Assembly: GCA_021904315.1 (NCBI GenBank)
Contig: CM038918.1
Location: 9,253,349-9,317,348 of the forward strand
Direction: 5' to 3'
DNA from: Sphagnum magellanicum
Lineage: Eukaryota; Streptophyta; Sphagnopsida; Sphagnales; Sphagnaceae
Length of the DNA: 64,000 nt
The translations under genes and the position numbers were made by a program. How positions within the stretch are numbered: position 1 is the stretch's first letter; every line of letters begins with the position of its first letter. The notes under the pieces are model-generated. The model ran no database searches. It saw only the letters and a program-made list of their open reading frames with translations, and had not been told where the DNA came from. This document shows positions 24,451 to 37,697 of this stretch, in pieces.

Positions 24451-24934
24451 AGAGGAATTGGCATGAGACAACAGTAATCACAATTGCGACCTGAGAATTT
24501 GAGACTCAAAACCAAAAACCAGAAAAAAAAAAAAAAAATTGTGCAAATTAACAAAATAAAATAAAATAAAATAAAATGTGGAGTCTACCTAGAAGTATGA
24601 TTCATATAGTTTATACTATTAGATTAAAACTTTACAAAGGAGAGAGAGAATTTCATCATGGTCTTCATCCTAAATTTGAACATCCAGGAATTTAAATTTT
24701 GCACATTGGAAGATATGTTCAACATGTAGATCTAGGGTGTTAGCATCTAGCAATGGCAAGTTCAACAATTTAGATACAAAGGTTTGCACCTTACAAAAGC
24801 ATGTGGGCAACCTCACCTTTTTGAGTCTGCACTTTACATGCCAAAGAAACTAGTTCTTGGTTAGATTTCACCACTTTACTACTTGTTTTGCAATATTTGG
24901 AACCATCTTTGTAACGTCCCATATTTGATATAAA

Positions 24935-25500
24935 AATTGATTTTTAATTCTAAATTAATATTTTCGAATACAAAACTTAAAATTTCAGTACAGAAAATTA
25001 TTAATTGATCATAAAAATGCACATTTTAATTTTGAATATTTTTATGTGAATAAGAAAATTTATATTTCAGCTCTGAAATTTTTTCAGTTAAATTTTAAAT
25101 AATCATTTGATTTGAACCTGAATTTTAAATTCCAAATTATTATTTTGGATTCTCAAAATTAATACTTCAAGTCTGAAAATTAATAATTGAGTCTAAACAT
25201 GGACATTTCAATTTTGAATATTTTTATTTGAATATGAAAATTAACATTTCAATTCTGAAATCTGTTATTTAAATTTTAAAAAATTATTTTATTTAAAAAC
25301 TATTATTTGTATTCTAAATTAATATTTTCAAATCTAGAATTTATTATTTCAATTTTAAAAATTTTATTGAGTCTAAAAATCGACAACTTGATTTTAATAT
25401 TTTATTTGAACTTGAAATCTGATATTTGAATTCTGAATTACTATTTTGGAATCTTAAATTTATATTTTAATTCAAAAAATTATTGATTGAGTTTCAAGGG
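24935..25500. repeat. Diverged A/T-rich tandem array, unit about 185-195 bp
   Basis: Three units can be followed (about 24935-25110, 25111-25300, 25301-25500). Each has an ATTCTAAATTA-like start, then TGAAAATTAATAATTGAGTC or a variant, TTTTGAATATTTTTAT or a variant and ATTTCA(A/G)(T/C)TCTGAAAT or a variant. Divergence is high. Confidence 0.55.
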
Positions 25501-26679
25501 TTTTTTCTTCTAGAGTTATCCATAATATATCATTTTTATAAATAATTATAAGTGATTATGTTTATTAAATCTAAGTGAGACAAAATGATTATTGTTATAA
25601 CATAAATTTCTATATTATATAATTTATATTCTTATATTAGAGGAAATTAATTAACTAAATTAATGTGACATTATTAAAATCATTGTAATTAATTCAGATA
25701 ATAATTAATTAGTATGTGCATAATTATTTTCTAATTGAACATAATTATTCACACTCTTTAATTTATAACTTCAAACCTGAATTAAAAATTTGGAAAAATT
25801 ATAGTGTAGTTAAAATAATTATTTACTGATTTTAATTTCATGAATTATTATATAATATTATTATCTTTAAAAAATCTATGATTAATCATCTATGGTAAAT
25901 ATTTTATAGTAATTTTACAGGAATTATGAAAATTAATGTTATGTTTAACAAATTATTATATTTATAGTTAATAATTACCAAAAGAAAAGAATTACTTGAC
26001 CTATAATAATGTTTACAACAATAAATGTTATTATATAGTAATTAATGTAATTAATTGAATAATAATTTTTTAAAAATTCGTGTAAGAATTTACTTTCTAA
26101 TAACAATTATTAATTCACCATTTATAATTTTAAAATAAATATTTAAAATATTTAATTTAAAATTATAGTCATTAAATTAGTTTCACATTAATTATATTAT
26201 ATATAATTCGATTAGATTCTAAAAAGTAATAGGATATTTTTAAATGTTTTACTATTTTTGAATTATGTATTAATAACTTGTGAGTAACTAGATAGCTAGT
26301 TTGTTAAATATTAAAAAGTTATTACTTATTTAAGTAAATGATAATGAATACTGAATATTTGTAGTGTATAATTTATAATTTAAATATATGTAAATTTCAT
26401 CGGTATTAATTAAATGATTATCTAATTATGTAATACTTGAATTATTTAAAAATTTAAAAACTAAGAAAGTAAGACATGAAGAAAGTCTTAAAATTATAAT
26501 TTAGTTTAGAAAGAAGTTACAACTTCAAAACTTATCCCATATTGTTTGTTCTTCATTCTTATTTTGAACATTATATAAACAAGGGGGGGTGTGCCCATCC
26601 AATTTCACATTAAAAAATTTGTGCACATGGGATGAGCTAATCAAAAGGCTCAACCCAAAACAAAAAAACAAATAATGCA

Positions 26680-26905
26680 CAAATTTAAAGTACTTACCTC
26701 CCCAACCTACTTATCTATCTAGCTAGAAAGGTACCTAGTTTGACCTACCCATCTAGGTTGGCCTATGTACCTACCTACCTAAGTAGGTATTTAGTCTAAG
26801 AAAGTAAAACCTACATACTTACTTTTTTATTTAAGTAGATAGGTAGGTAGGTAGGTAAGCACCTATTTATGTACCTACATAAGTACCTACCAACCTAATA
26901 ATGTT
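26680..26905. repeat. CCTA/TAGG tetranucleotide inverted repeat region
   Basis: Runs of CCTACCTACCTA near 26765 and TAGGTAGGTAGGTAGG near 26840 face each other, with related ACCTACC/GTAGGT words on either side. The two runs could pair into an imperfect stem. The motif differs from the plant telomere repeat. Confidence 0.75.
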
Positions 26906-28801
26906 ATTTTTATTAATTTTTTTAATGTTGTGTGACATATTTACATTGGGCCACGTGTCATAATATAAGATCATCCAAGTATTTGAATTGAATGCTTAGA
27001 TTATTTCAAAATAATAATAATAATAATTTAAATAATCATATATTAAGATACGTGACAACACTTGATTTGCCTTCAATTGTGACCAAAATAGTTGCATTTT
27101 AGTTGCATGTGATAATACGTATACAATGGAATCAAAGGATGAAATGTATTTGTTGACTTTTTCTTTCATACAATACCCTTTGTCATTTGCGACTAGTTTA
27201 TCACATGCGACTTGTCTTAGGTGATTACAAGGATTTTAGTTGCAAAATGTCTTTTGTGACTCAAATTTAGTCGCAAAGAATAGTTGAAAATATATGTTTT
27301 TCTTCTTCGAAAATACATTATCCACCAACATGTATATGAAAAAACAAATTAACATGTGTTTTTTCATGTCAATGAAATGTATATTAATTTAAATGAAAAT
27401 TGATATTGAAATAAATAATGATGAATTATTGAAAACCATATGAAAACATAAGGAAAAAATAAAATTGATTGTCATTAATAATGCGTAGCAACATGGAACT
27501 CAAATATTATAAATGTTTTGTCATCCTATGGGTGAATCTATATTAGTACCATCATGTAATCCCCAATGTTTTATGGGTTTGTTTTGCATTCAAACATTAC
27601 AAATATACAATTAATCCAACTAAGATTAAATCAAGGTCTCCAAGTCTAGACTTTGTATTTCTTGGGTGGAATACAACCTTTAAGATTATTTCCATACATG
27701 CAAGAATGATGTGTTTACATGACAATGCAAAAAAAAGAGTCAACGGAAACATGTAATTAACCCCATCATTGTCACCATTATATGTTCAAATTGATTGACC
27801 AAGCTATGGCATAAATCAATCTTTTGACCTTCACATCTCCAAAAGATCATAAAGTATTCATCAACCCTTTTATCTTGCACTCATGACATCATTAGCATGA
27901 TTCAATGGCATCATCAAATTTTGTTGAAACATTTGTAACAATAAGTAAACTTGTTTTGTTACAATTGAAAGCCCCCCCCTCCCCCCCCCCCCCAAAAAAA
28001 AAAAAAACCAAGAATTTTTGTTTTGAAAAATAGTGTTAGCTATGTTGTTGTTTTTCCATGTATTGCAAAACCCCTAGAAAAGGAATGAACAAATATTGGC
28101 AACATTTTGGGACATGTTCATAGTCATTTCAATGACTTCAAACCTCTTAATTATGCTTTGAAGTTTGCAAGGTCCCTTAAAAGAAAACGAAGCATTGTTA
28201 GGCTTGCCATTGCCAAGTTTATGAAAAAGCATAATGTAATGTTGGCTTTTGGTGAGTTTGGGACACTTGGGCAAAAGATGCACTTCAAAAAGTTCTTGAT
28301 TTTTATAAGTAGAAGCACCCAAAGCATCAAGCATTCACATTCATACATTGTTGGTGCATGTTCAAAGACATGTTTTAATGGGGTAACTTGTGGGAAACTT
28401 GAAGATGACATCATTGCCCATGAAGAAGAAGAGATATATTGATTCCAACTAATTTGACAATGATGATATGTAGGTTCATGTTATTACAAACTTTGTGCCC
28501 AACATTCAACAAACCACAAGGTTGCTAGAACATAAAATGAAACTCAAAAGGCCATGAAGAAAACAAAACTTAATGGCATCTAGACCCAAGCTTGCAAACA
28601 AGGTGATAATAACCTTATAGAAAATCACAATCATACATGACCAAAGTATGATGGCTCCCTTCTTTGTGCCAAATGGTTAGTTATGATCTCATGATGATTG
28701 ATAATATTTTCATTTCCAAAATAAAAGAAACTAAAGAAGCTTTGAACTTGCTTCAAATAGATTAATGTGGTGACACTAGGATAAGTGAAGCAATAGAAGT
28801 C

Positions 28802-28895
28802 TATTTTTTTGGTCTTTTTACTAAGATCACACTGCTTGTAACAAGGGTACCCTTGTTACAAGCAGTGTGATCTTATTACAAAGACCAAAAAAATA
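28802..28895. repeat. Near-perfect 94-nt palindrome (47-bp arms, no spacer)
   Basis: The arms meet at GGTACC (centre between 28848 and 28849). Pairing runs outward through AACAAGGGTACCCTTGTT, TGCTTGTAACAAGGG with its complement, and AAGATCACACTGC with its complement, out to a T7 and A7 pair at the ends. Only two mismatches occur in 47 pairs. With essentially no loop it does not look like a normal miRNA precursor. A foldback transposon or a local inverted duplication fits better. Confidence 0.95.
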
Positions 28896-31800
28896 AAAGA
28901 ACACAACATTGTCATAAATTTCCCTAAATTTTATTGCATAAAACAATCATAGGAAAAAAAAATGATCCTTAGATTATAATGTGCTTCTTGATTTCCAAAT
29001 TTTTAAATCTTTCAAAATATGATGTAGATATATTAAATCAATATTAACCCTCTCATTATTTGAATGTCACTGCATAATTCAAATGAAAGTTCCAAGACCT
29101 TTTCAAACATCATTCTAACTATGTTGTGTAATATGGCATAGGTCATGAAAATATATGCAATCATTTTAAGGTCCTATGGTTGACAAGGATTAAAAACAAT
29201 CTAAAACATTAATTACAAGACATTAAAGCAACATTCCACATATATGTAGGTTGCCTTTTGTAATTGATAAAATTATTGACATTTTTCTTCTTGTGAACAA
29301 TGGATTGTTTCTATAAACACTAACTACCAAGAATATATGCCATTGATAAGTAAGTAATAATGAAAACAAACATTCCCATTAACTTTTGAAATTGAAGTTA
29401 ACACTTGCACCACCCAACAAATCACAAATTAAAAGGCTCCCATTAGAAAACATTCAAACCACTGTTTCTTCCATGCAATCCTAAATTCACATGCCATATC
29501 CACAATCTCTAATCAACTATGGCCTTTAATCTTATTGACATGTTCCCATGTTTGTAGATGAAATTCCTTGATTGCTATAACAAAGTGTTTGAAGCAATTG
29601 AACATGGTCATGTTCTTTCCTATTTTGCAATATTCATCGCAAGCATTGACAATTGACTATATGGAAAAATGCACAAAACATTCATGCATTTCTCATTAGA
29701 GATCAATCCTTGAACATTACACACTTTTTTTTTTGGGAGGAATATCACAAACACCTTCCATGATTCAAAAGAACAATGAGTCTCACATGTAAAAACAATA
29801 ACAAAATGAGTCAAAACAATCTAATGGGAATCAACAAGATTACGTTATAAAAGGATTGCAAATTTTTTTTAGTTTGTTTTAGTTTTTCATATTGAAAAGT
29901 TTTTTAATGAAATTTTTTATAACTTGTTATACAAAATACATATATTTGCCACAATATGTCACACATTTTTTTGTTAGTCATTGTTGAATGAATGTGAAAT
30001 TTTCAAATTATGTGTTTCATTTTGAAATTTTATCATAATTTTAAATCATACCAAAATATGTTAACTATTTTAAATTTTAATATTTTAAACCATAAATTTT
30101 TTTTTCATATATATAATTTACATTACACCCTATTTACATTTCACAAAATGTGTTGGTGACCAACCTCAAGTTTTTTTAACTTCATTCATTTTTGAACCAT
30201 GGAGTTCAAACCACCATGGCAACTTCTCTCCCTACGACATAAATTTGGTTCTACCTTTGTTCTAAAAAATATGTCATTAGGTTTTTTTTTTTTGGTAGGA
30301 GTTTGTTTGTTGTGGAACTTAATTTAGTGTGAACATGGTGTTAATTTTTTCATGTTTGGAGGGCTTATTGTAGGATGTGAGAATAAGGTCTCATCTTTTG
30401 TGTTTTGAGATTGCATAACACACAACATGTTCATTTGATGCCAAACTTTGTTTTGCGTTTTATTTTTGTGCTTTGAATTTTGATTCCAATTGTTTACAAA
30501 TGGGTATTTTTTAATTTGTGTGCATGTTTGTATGTGTGCGACCTCATTAGTTTCAATAACATTGGGCACCAATCTAATAAGGCTCGACAAATAGAACAAT
30601 AAGAACTTTTTAGTATTTGGATCTTGAAGTTTTTATGCAATCCCATCTAGCAATTAGTATCACTAGCTTACCATGTCCATATAAGTGACAAGTTGGAAGG
30701 CCAAGAGAAAAAGTAAGCCTTTTGCCTATAAAATGGCAGCATGGCTGCCACCATGACCACCAAACCATTATGCAGGCTGCCACATGGAGATGCCACATGA
30801 TGCATCCATCACTCAAAGAAGGTGAAGGTACCAAGTATAGGTGCCAGTTTACCTTGGCCTCTTGTCATTTATTGATGACATGCTATGCATGAGTTTTTTT
30901 TTTTTTGTTCCTCACACATGATTTTTCTTAAGACCCCTTATGGCAAGGTGGCTTAGATAGCCACTTAATGAAAGAAAAAGCCACAAAACCAATTTAAATG
31001 ATTACTTGGCATGATGAGTATCATCACAACATGGACTTTGGAGGTATGTTACCCAACATGTATTTCCCTTGGGGGGTGAACCAGCACCTACACTACTACT
31101 AGTACCATGGTAAAAACAAAAAAACCTCAAAGGTTTTTTTTTGGGGGTACTTCTAAAATATTATAAAACTATGGTCCCTTAGACTAATTCAAGATCTCCA
31201 AGTCCAAATTTAACATTTCTCCAGTTAAATACTATAGTAGTACAGTGGCAGATTCAGCATAAATTACATTATTTTTGGAAATACTGAAATTTTCAAATAT
31301 TTTTTTTTCTCAAAAAAAAAATTTTTTGAGAAGGAAAATGAAGAATATTCTGAAACATGTACTATTTTTTTGAAATGGAATCTTCAGAATTTATTTATTT
31401 AATTAATTAATTAATCAGCAGACATGTGCTGAAGCTGCCAGTGTAGTAGGGGGTATAAGCAACACTTAACTAAGAAGAGGCATCAATCACTCAAAGAAGG
31501 TGAAGGTAGCAATGTAGTAGGTAGGTGCTGGGTTCACCGTGGCCTACTTACAGCCCCGAGAGCAGAATTAAATGTTGAGCCAAGTTGGCCTCCCTGGCAT
31601 GAGTCTTGCACTCTTTTAACTTTTTCCCCCAGACATAGACAAAGGGAGGAGGGGGAGGGGTGGGAGGCAAGGAAGCACACACATTTGACACACAACAGTT
31701 GGATGCAGCACTAGAGACTAAACTACTACTAATAATAATCATCCAGAAAATAAGGCTTTTACAATAGGAAACCAATTTGTGAACCATGATTGCATATACA

Positions 31801-31938
31801 TATAAAACCCATGTAAACCCCCCTTTCCAGAAAGCAAAAGCCCATGTGGCATGAAAACATCACCTACAGAAACCTAACCCATCAAAGGGCGACAGTGAGA
31901 ACCCAGATGATCTAATTTTCTGCCAACAAGCAGCTAGC

Positions 31939-32112
31939 TTGGCTCATCCATCCATCCATCCATCATCATTGGCTCATCTATCTATCCATCCATCCATCCA
32001 TCATCATTGGCTCATCTATCTACCCATCCATCCATCATCATTGGCTCATCCATCCATCCATCCTTCCATCCATCATCATTGGCTCATCTATTTATCCATC
32101 CATCCATTTTGG
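31939..32112. repeat. CATC microsatellite with a TTGGCTCATC higher-order unit
   Basis: Five units of about 30-45 bp each start TTGGCTCATC and continue with variable numbers of (T)ATC/CATC repeats and an ATCATCA piece. The 143-codon ORF over this stretch is a repeat read-through, not evidence for a gene. Confidence 0.9.
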
Positions 32113-32565
32113 CACTATGGCTCTGCCCTTGATTTATGGAAAAGTTCAAACCAGAATCTGTTAAGCTTGCTGGATAAGGACCTTGAACAGGGCAGTTCTG
32201 GGATTTCAAGTCTCGTGCTTGGATCTTGTCTCTCGCCTCTTTGCTGCGCTTGCATTCCCATTCTGGCCCCTTATCCTACACATAAAGTGTTACAAAGAAT
32301 CTCTCTAATTGATTTCATGAGTGAGTTTGTACGGGTTGTAATGGTTTTGCCATATGTGGATAGCGAATAAGAGAATCTCCAACGGTGCTCAGTATGTGAC
32401 TCCAGACAGTAAGTAAAATTTATTGCGAAAAAGTCAAAATGTGCCGGTTTAGCTCAGAAAATCGGTTTCTCTGCACCCTTGATAAAAATCCCTGTTTCAA
32501 CATAGGAGAAACCTTATACAAGGTGACATCCCCAGTTCTCAAATAAATAATTGTTATTGAAGTGG

Positions 32566-32592
32566 AAAAGGGTTTAGGGTTTAGGGTTAAAT
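32566..32592. repeat. Short interstitial telomere-like motif
   Basis: GGGTTTAGGGTTTAGGGTT gives three adjacent units of the plant-type TTTAGGG telomere repeat. A shorter two-unit version (GGGTTTAGGGTTTAG) occurs at 22434-22448. Confidence 0.8.
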
Positions 32593-33103
32593 CTGTGCTA
32601 TTTTTGTAGTGTATTTGGATGACTATTGTCAGGCACATGAACTTTTTGGAGAGGATGTTCCAAAATGGAAGAAATTTTCCACTCACACCCTGTGAAAATT
32701 AGGGCAGGTCTTTACTTTGGAGCTTTGATGTAGAGCCCTTGGCCCTTCCTGGTTTTCAGTGCCTATCACTTGAGCTACCACCCTCGTGTGTAAGCACCTC
32801 AACACATAGGAAGGGCCTCTGGCCCTACTCTTCTCCTATAGAAAATTCTACCAGGTCTTTACTCTTTGCACCAATAAGGACCTCCAATGGGACTGCAAAG
32901 GGTGCAGATTCCCAGAACAGCCCCCCCTGTCAGTCTCACCTTACACTTGGTGGGGTGGGGGATAGGCAAAGCTCAAAGGAAGCAATTTTGTCGCTGTTGC
33001 AAGGATGCAATTCTTGTTGGTCCTTGGCAATTTGTGTGTTGGCTTTTCGTCTTCTTCTGCTTTCTTCTCATTCTCTTCCTCCACAATGAAATTACTGTTG
33101 TGC

Positions 33104-33109
33104 TGCTGC

Positions 33110-33141
<32 letters not shown>

Positions 33142-33145
33142 CACG
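33104..33145. repeat. (CTT)n microsatellite
   Basis: About twelve CTT/TTC units follow GCTGCTGCTACTTC. They lie in a region that becomes less AT-rich toward the kinase gene. Confidence 0.9.
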
Positions 33146-33639
33146 TACGCAATGGGCAGATCTCGTGCCTTACCTGCGAGAATTGCAGACAAACAACGCA
33201 CACCCCAACGGTAACCAGGAATATACGTCCTCGATGAAATGAATGCGCGTGATTACAGGCTGATCATAATCACGATAACGATGATGCTCATAATAACAGA
33301 GCTATAGGGGGCGAATGAGCTCGAGGACGACGACGGTGATGGAGCGATGACGTTGGGGAGCTTTATTGGGGATCTAGGTTGACTGCGAAAGACGAAAGGT
33401 GACGGATGAAACTAGGATTTTGGATGTTTTTTTTCCGTTGCTGTGTCGGGGCCGGCGGGGGTGGGGAGACAATGATGGATGGAACTTGGAAGTGTGTTTT
33501 TCTCACACACCCGTCGTTTCACGGCATCCGGATATGTTCAGTCTACCAGTGTTGGGTGGGTAGCCGCTGGTTTGGAGGGTTAGAACCGCAGGTTACGGTT
33601 CCATTTAGTACAGATCGAACCAGAACTGGAGATACCCCA

Positions 33640-35326
33640 GGATGATAACCGAGAGGTATCTGTCCCGCATTCTAAGAACCGCCCAAGACTGGATTATATA
33701 CCCCCCCCAATTGATGCAAATCAGTTCCAAAGATCCTCAGGATTTTAGAGGAGGGGCTTTGGAAGAGGATCTTTGCCTTCGCAAGTACTCACTCGCTCAC
33801 CCTCGGATATGGGTTGTAGAGGACGGAGGGAAGGAAGGAAGGAAAAATTCCGTAGCACGAAGAAGGAAAACAACTCTTGGAAGATTGGAAACGAATTTAT
33901 TTACTACTGTTGACGCCAAAAATTGCAGTTACAGGAATCTGCAAGCAAGTGTCTGGAACGAACACATGGCATGGAAGGCAGGATTTCGCTGCTGCAGGTG
34001 GGGTGGTGGGGTCATGCATACTCGCTGTTGCTTTTTTGTCTTTGTTTAGAATTTCTTGTCTTGTTTCGCTCTCGACTCTTACTTACTTACTCTCCCCAGG
34101 CTCTTTACTGCTTCATTCTTTTGCTTCTTCTTCTTCTTTCTTCTTCTTCTAAAAAGCAGCACAAAAGAAGCCAAAGACTGAAGGGATTTGGATTGATTGC
34201 GGTTTCGTCCCATTTTCGACTTCTCTCTGATTGATGAAGAAATCAGTCTTGATGAAGAAAACTGCATGAAAATCTCATGCAACCTGTGATGCATTGATTG
34301 GAAATTTTTTGCTGTTGCAATTTGACTTTCCAGCTTTTCTCTTAAATCTGGTGCGCAAACTCGATTTAGGTACCTAGTCGTCAACAAAAAGAAGCTCTGC
34401 TCCTGTTAGGACGACGAGGAGGAGCTTCTTCACACCATTCATCTTTGTTTCTTTTCCAGTTTGTCGTTTCTCATTATATCCTCAATCAAGCTGCCCTGCT
34501 CTCTTCTCTCTCTCTCTCTCTCTCTCGTCGCCTCTCTCAACGCTAGACAGACAGGCAGACAAACAGACGGTCAAGGAATTTACCATCTTCTTCTTTTCAT
34601 GAATTCAGCGGAGATTGATGATGAGTTGCCTTGTTTTCCTCATGCAAGCAGGTAATAGCTTAGTAAATCTGCTGCTGCCACAGTTGATAACTATGTCTCG
34701 CAAACACTCGTCAGTCTACAAACTTGTTTCTTGTCGACATTGTCACATTGTTTTCTGAATGCCATCTTCAAATCGATTTCTTCTGTAGACTTACTGCGTC
34801 TGTCAATCAACTGAAGTCGTCGTGATCGTTGTTGTCTGATGATGCAGTACATTTTTGCCTGAATGCCGTCTCCATCTAGACTTGTGTGTGAAGAAACTCT
34901 TGCACATGATCAGGTACTCGTCCCTGCATTCCTTTAACGTCTCGACACCATGATGGATTCCTTTGTCTCGGGATCAGCCAATTCTTTTGCAACCAGCAGC
35001 CACAACAACATCTTGAGCATAGAGAGAAGCAGCAGCAGCTTGTAAGGTTGCTTAGAGAGAAGCAAGCAGCAGCAGCTTGCAAGTGAAACCCGGTGCTGCT
35101 CCAAACTGGATTGTAACAAAAAGATCACAGTCTTTGAAACTTCAGAAACGCCTTCTTCACGACCTTCTCTCCATCACGAACTTCGTACCTAGAGAAACTG
35201 CCGGCTGCTGCTCGCTGCTATTTACATTCTTCTTCCATTTTTTCCAAGGGTTTCGGCGGCATTCTATTTTCAAGAGAGAAGAAGAAGATGTTGCAGAGGG
35301 ATTCATCGACCTGAACGGCGAGAAGA
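33640..35326 (+). promoter_or_regulatory. Long CT/CTT-rich leader and promoter region of the receptor-like kinase gene
   Basis: The 1.7 kb before the kinase ATG has pyrimidine-rich tracts (34120-34150, 34498-34526), many short uORFs and a candidate TATATA at about 33693-33699. The composition is like a 5' UTR with one or more introns. The transcription start cannot be fixed, and the short ORFs here (60-140 codons) show no domains. Confidence 0.35.
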
Positions 35327-37651
35327 ATGGTGATTCAGAGAATGCGAGAGGCGGGGCTCAAGAAAATGGTGCCAGGGAGCAGCAGCAGCATCATGCGAAG
35401 ATCAAGAAGAAGAAACTACATTGCGTTTTGGTTGCTGTGTGCCAGTCCACTCTTTATCACCGCCCTTGTCCAAGCTTCAACTCTTCAACAACGAGACAGT
35501 AAGTCTCCATAACCCCTATCTCTCTCTCCTCCGTGAATTTGTCTCACAATCTTCTTCAAGGAATTCATTGTTGAGCTTGGAACTCTCTATCCATGGCAGC
35601 ATGCCAGATTCATGGTGAAGGAAATTTTCATTCATGTATCAGCATGTGGGAATGAGCTTCAGACCACCGATTGCATTTCCGAGAGTCAAACCCCACAAAG
35701 ATCTCAGACAATCTTCTTGAACCTTGGAAAACTGAATCCTCAAGTGGTGAAGGAGAGATGGAGAAGGGTCATGGAGAAGGCCTGAGCTGCAACCATAAAG
35801 AAAAGCTCAAGAATCACTGCTTGTGGATTCCGTGGAGCTCATTGTCATCAATGCCTCTCAAATCCATTGAGTGCAGCAGCAGTATTTGTACCTTCTGCAG
35901 GGCTGATCTCCTGCAACTTTGGAACAAGAGAAGCTCAGCAAGATTAACTGTACATAGTGAAAGAGTTCATTGCTGACAAAAAAGTTCTGATTTTTATTTT
36001 TTCTTGGAACTACTGCTGTGAAGTTGCAGATGGTCCAAATACTACTCCAACAATCTCTGAAGGAAAAGGAAGAAAGTCTGGAGGAGGTTTGAAGCCACAG
36101 GTGTGGGCACCTGTAATGAGTGCCGCAATTCTTGTGTTGCTCGCAGTGGCTGGACTAGCCTTTTATCTTATTCAAAAGTGGTGTCTGCACAACAGCTCTT
36201 TGAGCTTCTGGTATGGAGGAGACGACAGTAGCACTTTTGGACAAGGACTTGTAGCAAATGGACAAGGTAGTAGCACCCCCAGATTCCATCTCTGAAATGC
36301 TTTTGTCTTGATCTTCCTTCAAGCAAGATGATGAAGAAGAAGATGATGAGGATGATGATCTTGTGTATACTGGCTGGTTCTGAAGTTGTTGCAACCCCTC
36401 CTCATCAGCTACTCTGTCCTTGCTCTGTGTTGTGTTCCGAGTTTCTGAAAACCAATTAAGCTTCTGAGCTTCTGATACACCAGTTTCAAGCTTCCAAGCT
36501 TCTGACACCAGTTCCTGGGTTCCAAGATTCCGAGCTTTCTGATACAAATTCCAAGCTTCTCAGCTTCTGAAACCAATTCCAAGCTTCCAAAATAAATTTT
36601 CAAGCTTCTGAGCTTCTGGGACCAATTCCATTGAGCTTCCAAGTTTCTGAATACTAATTCAAAGCTTCCAAGCTTCTGATACACAAATTGCAATCTCCCA
36701 AGCTTCTGATACACCAATTTCAAAGCTTCCAAGCCTCTGATACCAATTCCAAGCTTGCAAGCTTTCTTATACCAATTCTCAAGCTTGCAAGGTTGCTGAT
36801 ACCAATTCTCAAGCTCACAAGCTTTCTGATACCGATTCTCAAGCTTGCAAGCCTTTTGATACCAATTCTCACGCTCACAAGCTTTCTGATACTTGCCTGA
36901 TGTTCTTTTGATCTGGTTTTTGCAAGTCAGGTGGATATGCGTCTTCAAAGAGTAGATCACCAGTGCAGAATGCAAAATTGCCACACCACGGACCACCAGT
37001 GAAGATCTTCACACTGGAAGAATTGTCTACTGCAGCGGCGAATTTCAGTGCAGACGCATTGATAGGGAGAGGAGGATTTGGAGCAGTGTACATAGGGAAG
37101 CTCAGTGATGGAACTCCAATTGCAGTGAAGAGATTGTCAGGGCTTTCGATGCAGGGAGAGGCTGAATTTCGCACTGAAGTTGGAATGATTGCACATCAAC
37201 TCTACAGCCCACACCTTGTGCGACTCTTGGGTTATTCCTCTCAAGGAGATGAGAGGATTCTTTGCTATGAACTTATGACCCGAGGCAGCCTTTTGGACTA
37301 CCTCAAAGGTCAGTCAGAACATCTGTCTTGTTTTGGCTCTTCATCTTCATCATTCACACCTTATCTGGAAGGTCCATATCTGAAAGTTTTTCTTTGACTT
37401 CAAGGAAAGTTTTAAACCTTGTGATAGCTGAGTATGGAGATTTCTTGATTCTCATGAGAGTTATTTATCATCAAAGCTTCATGGGGGTTGCTATTATGGG
37501 TGCACAGTCAAAAAGGGGTGCATTGAGTGCATGAAGTCTTATACCCACATGCACTCCTTTCTGACTGTGCACCCCAAACTGTCACCCTCCTTCATTATCA
37601 TCATCAATTTCATCCTCATTTGTAAAAGTTATTGTGGTTTTGAGTCGGAGC

Positions 37652-37697
<46 letters not shown>

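Larger units (their letters stand above)
22680..33600. other. Gene desert with simple and inverted repeats
   Basis: No domain-bearing ORF is seen. The ORFs at 28107-28442 (111 codons) and 31939-32370 (143 codons) show no family; the second is largely a CATC satellite read through. From 24900 to 26500 the sequence is extremely AT-rich. A poly-C/poly-A junction near 27968-28008 may be a sequencing or assembly weak point. The separate repeats are listed individually. Confidence 0.6.

Noticed and set aside
26680..26905. Telomere-related repeat
   Set aside because: The unit is CCTA/TAGG, not the plant TTTAGGG repeat.
27960..28010. Poly-C followed by poly-A as a functional element
   Set aside because: Homopolymer runs of this kind are more likely slippage or assembly noise; nothing around them supports a function.
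28802..28895. Plant miRNA precursor
   Set aside because: The palindrome has no loop and is almost fully paired, unlike plant miRNA precursors with a defined miRNA/miRNA* duplex and loop; kept as a palindrome only.
31939..32370. 143-codon ORF rich in His, Pro, Ser
   Set aside because: First half is the CATC satellite; the rest shows no domain and has no upstream promoter-like context.
36409..36996. 195-codon minus-strand ORF with repeated Tyr-Gln-Lys-Ala-Cys units
   Set aside because: It is a translation of the AAGCTT minisatellite inside the kinase intron; periodic composition explains the open frame.
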